DNA of 46,434 nucleotides from an uncultured bacterium. GTDB taxonomy: Bacteria > Spirochaetota > Spirochaetia > Sphaerochaetales > Sphaerochaetaceae. The stretch spans positions 1-46,434 of the forward strand of contig CAJMOS010000009.1 in NCBI GenBank assembly GCA_905215015.1, written 5' to 3'. Numbering within the stretch: the first letter of the stretch is position 1; each line of letters opens with the position of its first letter. The position numbers and the translations under genes are program-made. The notes beneath the pieces are model-generated. The model saw only the letters and a program-made list of their open reading frames with translations, made no database searches and was not told the DNA's origin. This document shows, piece after piece, positions 42,354-46,434 of the stretch.

Positions 42354-45300
42354 TTAGGCCTCCATTGTCTTTTCGCTTTCAATTGATGCGTATTTATTGT
42401 CTTCTCGGTCAAGGTTCACCATAATGGTTTTCTTATTCTGAACATCCATCAAGCCGATATCAATTATGTCCTCTTTATCAATGCTGTTATATGACTGCAT
42501 GTGTTCAAAAAAGCGCCATACCTTCTTTACTAGATCAGATTCCGTGAACAAAACAGGAACACCTCTTTGTGCCTCATTAAGCAAAAGGTACATCCCAAAA
42601 TCCACCTTTAGAAAGGTATTTGGAGAGGATTTATTTTCCAATCGAATATAATTAGGAAACATATCGATTCCTTTCTGCATACTCGACAGAAGTCTAGGCC
42701 GGCCAACGCTTAATTCACTTTTCTTTACTGTTCCAACCGATATGAGCACCTTCCTCGGTTCATTGTTATATCTATGTCCTGTCCATATTTGTAACCGTGA
42801 GTTAGAAGCATTAGTTGCTCCAAAAAAGCTATTAAGTTTTCCTATTAGTTCCTTGATTATCTTTCCATCATCCTGTTTAAGGAAATTCCTGAATCTTGAT
42901 ATGTCATCATCGAGAATGGCCAGAAGTTCTTTCCCATACTGATTAAAAAAGAAAAACTGTCTTTTCCTAAGGTTGAAAAGTTTTTCATTATCATATGCTA
43001 TGGCTTCTGCGGGAACCACAAAGCCGTCTATCCACGAATCAGGATCTATATCGTTTGATAGTATCCTCTCGTCCCAGATAGGATGGGAAATATTGACAGG
43101 ATCGATAGACTTCTTGATTTCATCAAACAATGCACCTTTTCCTGAATATATCAGATTAACAATGTCATATTCGCCATTTCCAGCAGTCTGGTTCAGTTGC
43201 TTGCAGTTTCTATCACCAAAAATCAGATAAGCTATTAAACCTTGTATTTCTCTGATAGTTGCGTGATATCCTCTAAGTGATACTCGCTCCAATACAAGAC
43301 CAACTCTTTGCTGAAAAAGGTCATTTCTCAGCAAGGCTCGATTTTTATGCACTACACAGTCCACTCTTAACTGGCAAGAGTTGCATTCACTATAATGACT
43401 TTCATCTGTCATTTTGAGTATAGCCTGGCTAAGTATTTCAGACGTAAGCGCATCTCGCTTACTGAGATCAAACACAATCAGCGAGTTTGCATCGATATCC
43501 TTTTGGTGAAAAACAATCGCATTCGACATTTGCTCATACGCCTTTTTTACCGGTTCAAAATCGTGATATTTTTTATAAACCGAGTAAAGAACAGCCGCAT
43601 TTATTGCGATAATAAAGGCCTTACCTTCCTTATGAGATTGCTTCCAATGAGAATATATTTCTTCATCAGATAGGGTACTCGCATCAAGTTCAATCATCAC
43701 CGGAACTTTCAGTTGTTCAAGTTGCTCCCTAAGCATTCGAATAATATGTGTTTTCCCATCGCCAGGATTTCCTGTAAGAACAACGTCCTTCTTGGCCTTC
43801 ACAGCGTCAAGGACAGCATAATCAAGTTTTGTTTTTAAATGGATTTCAGAAAGGAGATTTGAACCAATATGATCTGCATATGCGCTCATTCCTCTGTAGA
43901 AATCACGGACAAATTGCAGTCCTACCTTATTTTCATCATTAGTTGGCATTTGTGGCACCTCCTTGAGTCTCTCAAATCCCCATTTTTCGTCGACATTAAA
44001 CTGCTGTCCAACCAATAAACTGTTCTTATCAAAATTACGTATTCTCTGGTAAATTGGCTCGAAAGTTAGCCTGCTTTTCAACCACCGGTTTATCCAGTAG
44101 TCTATGATTTTTTGTGTGCCTGCCCTGTAATTTGACATATCCGTGTAATAATCCGGCTTTTCTTCTTTGCCCATTAAATATTGAATGGTATTCTTGGCTA
44201 GACACGCACCATAGACAATTCGGGACATTGCATGCTTGGAAAAATCCCTTGAGTCCTCATTAGATGATTCGAGCAATTCACGAATAGCCATTGTCAAAAG
44301 ACGCATCTTGGGACTTGCGCCTTCCCCAAATACGTGATTAATCCGAGTGAAGCCATCGCTTGTTGCTTCCGTTAAACTAAGCGTTGTTGCTTTACTAATG
44401 TGCATAGTACCATAGCCAATCGTCATTCCGAGTTTTTTCCATACGACATCATAGTCGCTACCAAATACTCTTCCCGGAATTTTTAATCTGTTATACTGGC
44501 TTGATCCAACATAATATAAGGAGGTAGTGCCAACATATAGCAAATCTGCCGGGCGAACAACATCCTTTCCCTTAAGCCTACTTGCAATCATGCTGGCCTT
44601 GTTTGAATAACGTTCTTTATAATCGTGGACAACCTGCGGAGATAATGCCAAAAGCGCAACAAGTTTTCCGCCGAGTATTTCATTATAGGGCGGTATTGCA
44701 CCGCAAACGTTTAATTCCATTAAACTTGAACCAATGTGCTGAGTTTTTTGGGCTACTAAAGCAGTTCTAATAGAAGAATTACCTACTTCGCTGTTGCAAA
44801 ACTCCACCCATATAGAGCTAAAATCATCAGAACGATAGACGGATAGAAGTTCCTTTTTTGCCATTAAAAGACGACCAAGTTGTTCTGCTCTTTTCCTCCT
44901 ATATAAAGCGTCCTCTGTTTCTTTTGAAATGCTTCCCAGATCGCTTTTGTCTTCCTCGTCTATTCCATCAATTACCCCTTCTTTTAATAATTCCTGTCTG
45001 CGCTGTTCTGCACTTGTAGCAACTTCAAGTAACTGCTGTATATCCTCATCTGTCGGATTCTCAACCGTTGCTTGTGTACAAAGATCTTTATAATCAATAC
45101 CCGAAATGCCCACTTCTATATATTTAAGAAGCTGGCCAAATTCGATATGGGCCTGCTCAGAGTCCAATTTTGTAATTCTCTCTATAAAGGCCTTTTGGTT
45201 CCATCCAATGAAATCATCCCTACAGGTTATCTGAACTGCACAATTTTCAAGGGATGCAATTCCCATAACAGCGTGCATAGGTTGTGCTGCATCTCTAATA

Positions 45301-45944
45301 AGGTACTGCATTGTTCTTCCAGGTGTTGTCTCTGCAGGAGTTGACCATGTAAGTCGGAAATACCTCCATATTTCCGAGGTTTTTATTCCTGTGTATGCGT
45401 CTCGTTCATTTTCAACAACTAATTGCAAGTAAGGTTTCACTGCCTCTGAGGCATCAATGTCTCCGCGTTTTGCACGCAACAGCCGATCATTTAACTCCTT
45501 TCCATCGGCAATAAGCTCATCTATACTATGTCCGCTGGAATTCTTACGCTCCATACGTTGAATAAAATCCGTATATGAAACTAGGCGCTCGTGGCGGCTT
45601 TCGCTCATCCAATGCTTTAACAGGTTCTTTACCTCTGGAGAAGAACTATCATGGAAATTCATTCCATTGAGACTGGGCAGGCTCATATATAAAACACCAT
45701 CTCTATAACATGCTTTCCACGAAGCTCTTATGAGATCCCGGAAAAGCATCCAAATGGCCCTATATTTTTTTCGTTGCTCCAAATTATAGTTACACTCAGA
45801 CTGCACCCAATTAATTTCATCGTTAGCTATTTTCACTATCTCCATAAGTGTAGTCTGCTCAGTAATGTCTGATACGGCATTGTAAAACCGAACTCGAAAA
45901 TCACCTTCTAGTTTTGGTCTGAAGGGAATCTCCCTATTAAACAT
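42354..45944 (-). CDS. DruA/DUF4338-like and DptF-like P-loop ATPase fusion
   Basis: A 1196-residue protein with two parts. Part 1 (about residues 1-620) resembles DruA/DUF4338 proteins of Druantia-type defence: IWRYFRLTWSTPAETTPGRT, MQYLIRDAAQPMHAVMGIA, CRDDFIGW, then VCGAIPPYNEILGGKLVALL and VGTTSLYYVGSSQYNRLKIP. Part 2 (about 640-1196) is a P-loop NTPase: Walker A LTGNPGDGKTHIIRML (GNPGDGKT at about 725-732), Walker B region LIVFDLSKRD near 820, and a Cys cluster SECNSCQLRVDC near 850, as in DptF. A ribosome binding site (GAGG) precedes the ATG. The fusion is the most distinctive feature of the island. Family calls are by eye. Confidence 0.8.
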   Translation of the reverse strand: MFNREIPFRPKLEGDFRVRFYNAVSDITEQTTLMEIVKIANDEINWVQSECNYNLEQRKKYRAIWMLFRDLIRASWKACYRDGVLYMSLPSLNGMNFHDSSSPEVKNLLKHWMSESRHERLVSYTDFIQRMERKNSSGHSIDELIADGKELNDRLLRAKRGDIDASEAVKPYLQLVVENERDAYTGIKTSEIWRYFRLTWSTPAETTPGRTMQYLIRDAAQPMHAVMGIASLENCAVQITCRDDFIGWNQKAFIERITKLDSEQAHIEFGQLLKYIEVGISGIDYKDLCTQATVENPTDEDIQQLLEVATSAEQRRQELLKEGVIDGIDEEDKSDLGSISKETEDALYRRKRAEQLGRLLMAKKELLSVYRSDDFSSIWVEFCNSEVGNSSIRTALVAQKTQHIGSSLMELNVCGAIPPYNEILGGKLVALLALSPQVVHDYKERYSNKASMIASRLKGKDVVRPADLLYVGTTSLYYVGSSQYNRLKIPGRVFGSDYDVVWKKLGMTIGYGTMHISKATTLSLTEATSDGFTRINHVFGEGASPKMRLLTMAIRELLESSNEDSRDFSKHAMSRIVYGACLAKNTIQYLMGKEEKPDYYTDMSNYRAGTQKIIDYWINRWLKSRLTFEPIYQRIRNFDKNSLLVGQQFNVDEKWGFERLKEVPQMPTNDENKVGLQFVRDFYRGMSAYADHIGSNLLSEIHLKTKLDYAVLDAVKAKKDVVLTGNPGDGKTHIIRMLREQLEQLKVPVMIELDASTLSDEEIYSHWKQSHKEGKAFIIAINAAVLYSVYKKYHDFEPVKKAYEQMSNAIVFHQKDIDANSLIVFDLSKRDALTSEILSQAILKMTDESHYSECNSCQLRVDCVVHKNRALLRNDLFQQRVGLVLERVSLRGYHATIREIQGLIAYLIFGDRNCKQLNQTAGNGEYDIVNLIYSGKGALFDEIKKSIDPVNISHPIWDERILSNDIDPDSWIDGFVVPAEAIAYDNEKLFNLRKRQFFFFNQYGKELLAILDDDISRFRNFLKQDDGKIIKELIGKLNSFFGATNASNSRLQIWTGHRYNNEPRKVLISVGTVKKSELSVGRPRLLSSMQKGIDMFPNYIRLENKSSPNTFLKVDFGMYLLLNEAQRGVPVLFTESDLVKKVWRFFEHMQSYNSIDKEDIIDIGLMDVQNKKTIMVNLDREDNKYASIESEKTMEA

Positions 45945-45987
45945 CTGTTTGTTACCTCTTCTCTATGTAACACCAGTTATATGGCTG

Positions 45988-46048
45988 ACTTCAAAAGTCT
46001 TCTTTTAAAGTTAATTTATTCCTATAGAATAGGTTATTCTTTATTATA
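45988..46048 (-). promoter_or_regulatory. promoter and palindromic operators of the defence operon
   Basis: On the minus strand a perfect -10 box TATAAT (46043-46048) is followed by a palindrome CCTAT-TCT-ATAGG (46021-46033) around the expected start point, and by a 10-bp inverted repeat with one mismatch (45988-45997/46002-46011, four-base loop) in the leader. The -35 box is weak. Placement suggests repression or an attenuating hairpin. Confidence 0.6.
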
Positions 46049-46068
46049 ACCCTTTCTATCTCCCTTGA

Positions 46069-46329
46069 TTATGCTGCATTTCGCCTACATTTCTTTGTTT
46101 TTACTTCAATAACGGTATCATCGTCTGGCAAAGTTTCAACTATATCGTTTAATCCAACATACAAGCAGTAACAGGATCTTAACAACACATCAGTCGCGAA
46201 AATTTCATCTTTTTCAATCGTAGCAAGAGGAAAAGAACTTATTCTGGCATCAGTCCAGAGGTTCGTTTTCTTCATCTCCCTATCGATTAACAATTTCCAT
46301 AATTCCTTATAGATCTTCTTTCTTTTCAT
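46069..46329 (-). CDS. small hypothetical protein upstream of the defence operon
   Basis: An 86-residue basic protein (MKRKKIYKELWKLLIDREMK) that I do not recognise. The C-terminus DDDTVIEVKTKKCRR is highly charged. AGAGGA lies seven bases before the ATG. It is on the same strand as the defence genes, 124 bases upstream, with a separate promoter between, so it may be a regulator, an antitoxin-like protein or part of the operon. Confidence 0.5.
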   Translation of the reverse strand: MKRKKIYKELWKLLIDREMKKTNLWTDARISSFPLATIEKDEIFATDVLLRSCYCLYVGLNDIVETLPDDDTVIEVKTKKCRRNAA

Positions 46330-46434
46330 GACTCATCCTCTGTCTCTGTATCCCATGATTGTCCATATAGTTGGTTCCATCGGGAAACATTAGAATAGCA
46401 TGGTTTTTCATTATTCGTTGCGTTTCAGAAGTGT
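46330..46434. other. window end without a callable gene
   Basis: AT-rich sequence. The minus strand has a short frame starting MKNHAILMFPDGTNYMD that stops after about 34 codons. The continuation of the island is cut off by the window edge. Confidence 0.3.

Noticed and set aside
36083..46434. CRISPR array, transposase or integrase in the island
   Set aside because: No regularly spaced direct repeats and no transposase or integrase motif were seen in the part of the island within the window.

Overview
The window is a chromosomal segment of a fairly GC-rich spirochaete, most likely Sphaerochaeta or a relative. The evidence is indirect: periplasmic proteins have signal peptides ending in FAQG or FAAGAKEK-type junctions, there is a BmpA/PnrA-type nucleoside-binding protein with its ABC operon, a TAXI-type TRAP system and an FKBP with spirochaete-like architecture. 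No rRNA gene or plasmid replication gene is visible, so the genus is an inference.

Layout. 1-900: tRNA-Arg(TCT) and two small unknown genes on the minus strand. 990-4260: a potABC-type ABC importer operon lacking its binding protein, followed by an XRE regulator; then a small purine/nucleoside-type deaminase and a DUF4867 protein on the minus strand. 5557-7627: a periplasmic FKBP peptidyl-prolyl isomerase and a Crp/Fnr-family regulator. 7876-16276: a seven-gene minus-strand catabolic operon (DapA-like aldolase, CoA-disulfide-reductase-like flavoprotein, PPC/DUF296 protein, YfcC carrier, M20 amidohydrolase, TAXI binding protein, fused TRAP permease). 16454-21263: an unrecognised 417-residue protein, an SPFH/NfeD pair, a DUF362 protein and a ROK-family kinase.

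21279-25063 is a selenium cluster: selD (apparently starting at CTG), a DUF3343 putative Se/S carrier, a YedF/TusA-like protein and a YedE-type transporter, with a divergent cysteine desulfurase/selenocysteine lyase-like gene. Next to it, 25124-35458 holds a purine block: adenine deaminase at the end of a BMP-type nucleoside ABC operon, then a three-subunit xanthine-dehydrogenase-type molybdenum hydroxylase. The adjacency suggests purine nucleoside uptake, deamination to hypoxanthine and oxidation by a possibly selenium-dependent hydroxylase.

From about 35.8 kb to the right end, base composition shifts sharply to AT-rich, next to a decayed gene remnant. This acquired island carries a minus-strand operon that looks like an anti-phage restriction system: a 1196-residue protein joining a DruA/DUF4338-like region to a DptF-like P-loop ATPase, an unknown 497-residue protein, and two reading frames (510 and 1080 residues) that look like one DptH-like FtsK/nuclease protein split by a +1 frame change. 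No dnd DNA-modification genes are present, although the window ends just upstream of the operon. This island is the strongest candidate for an undescribed system.
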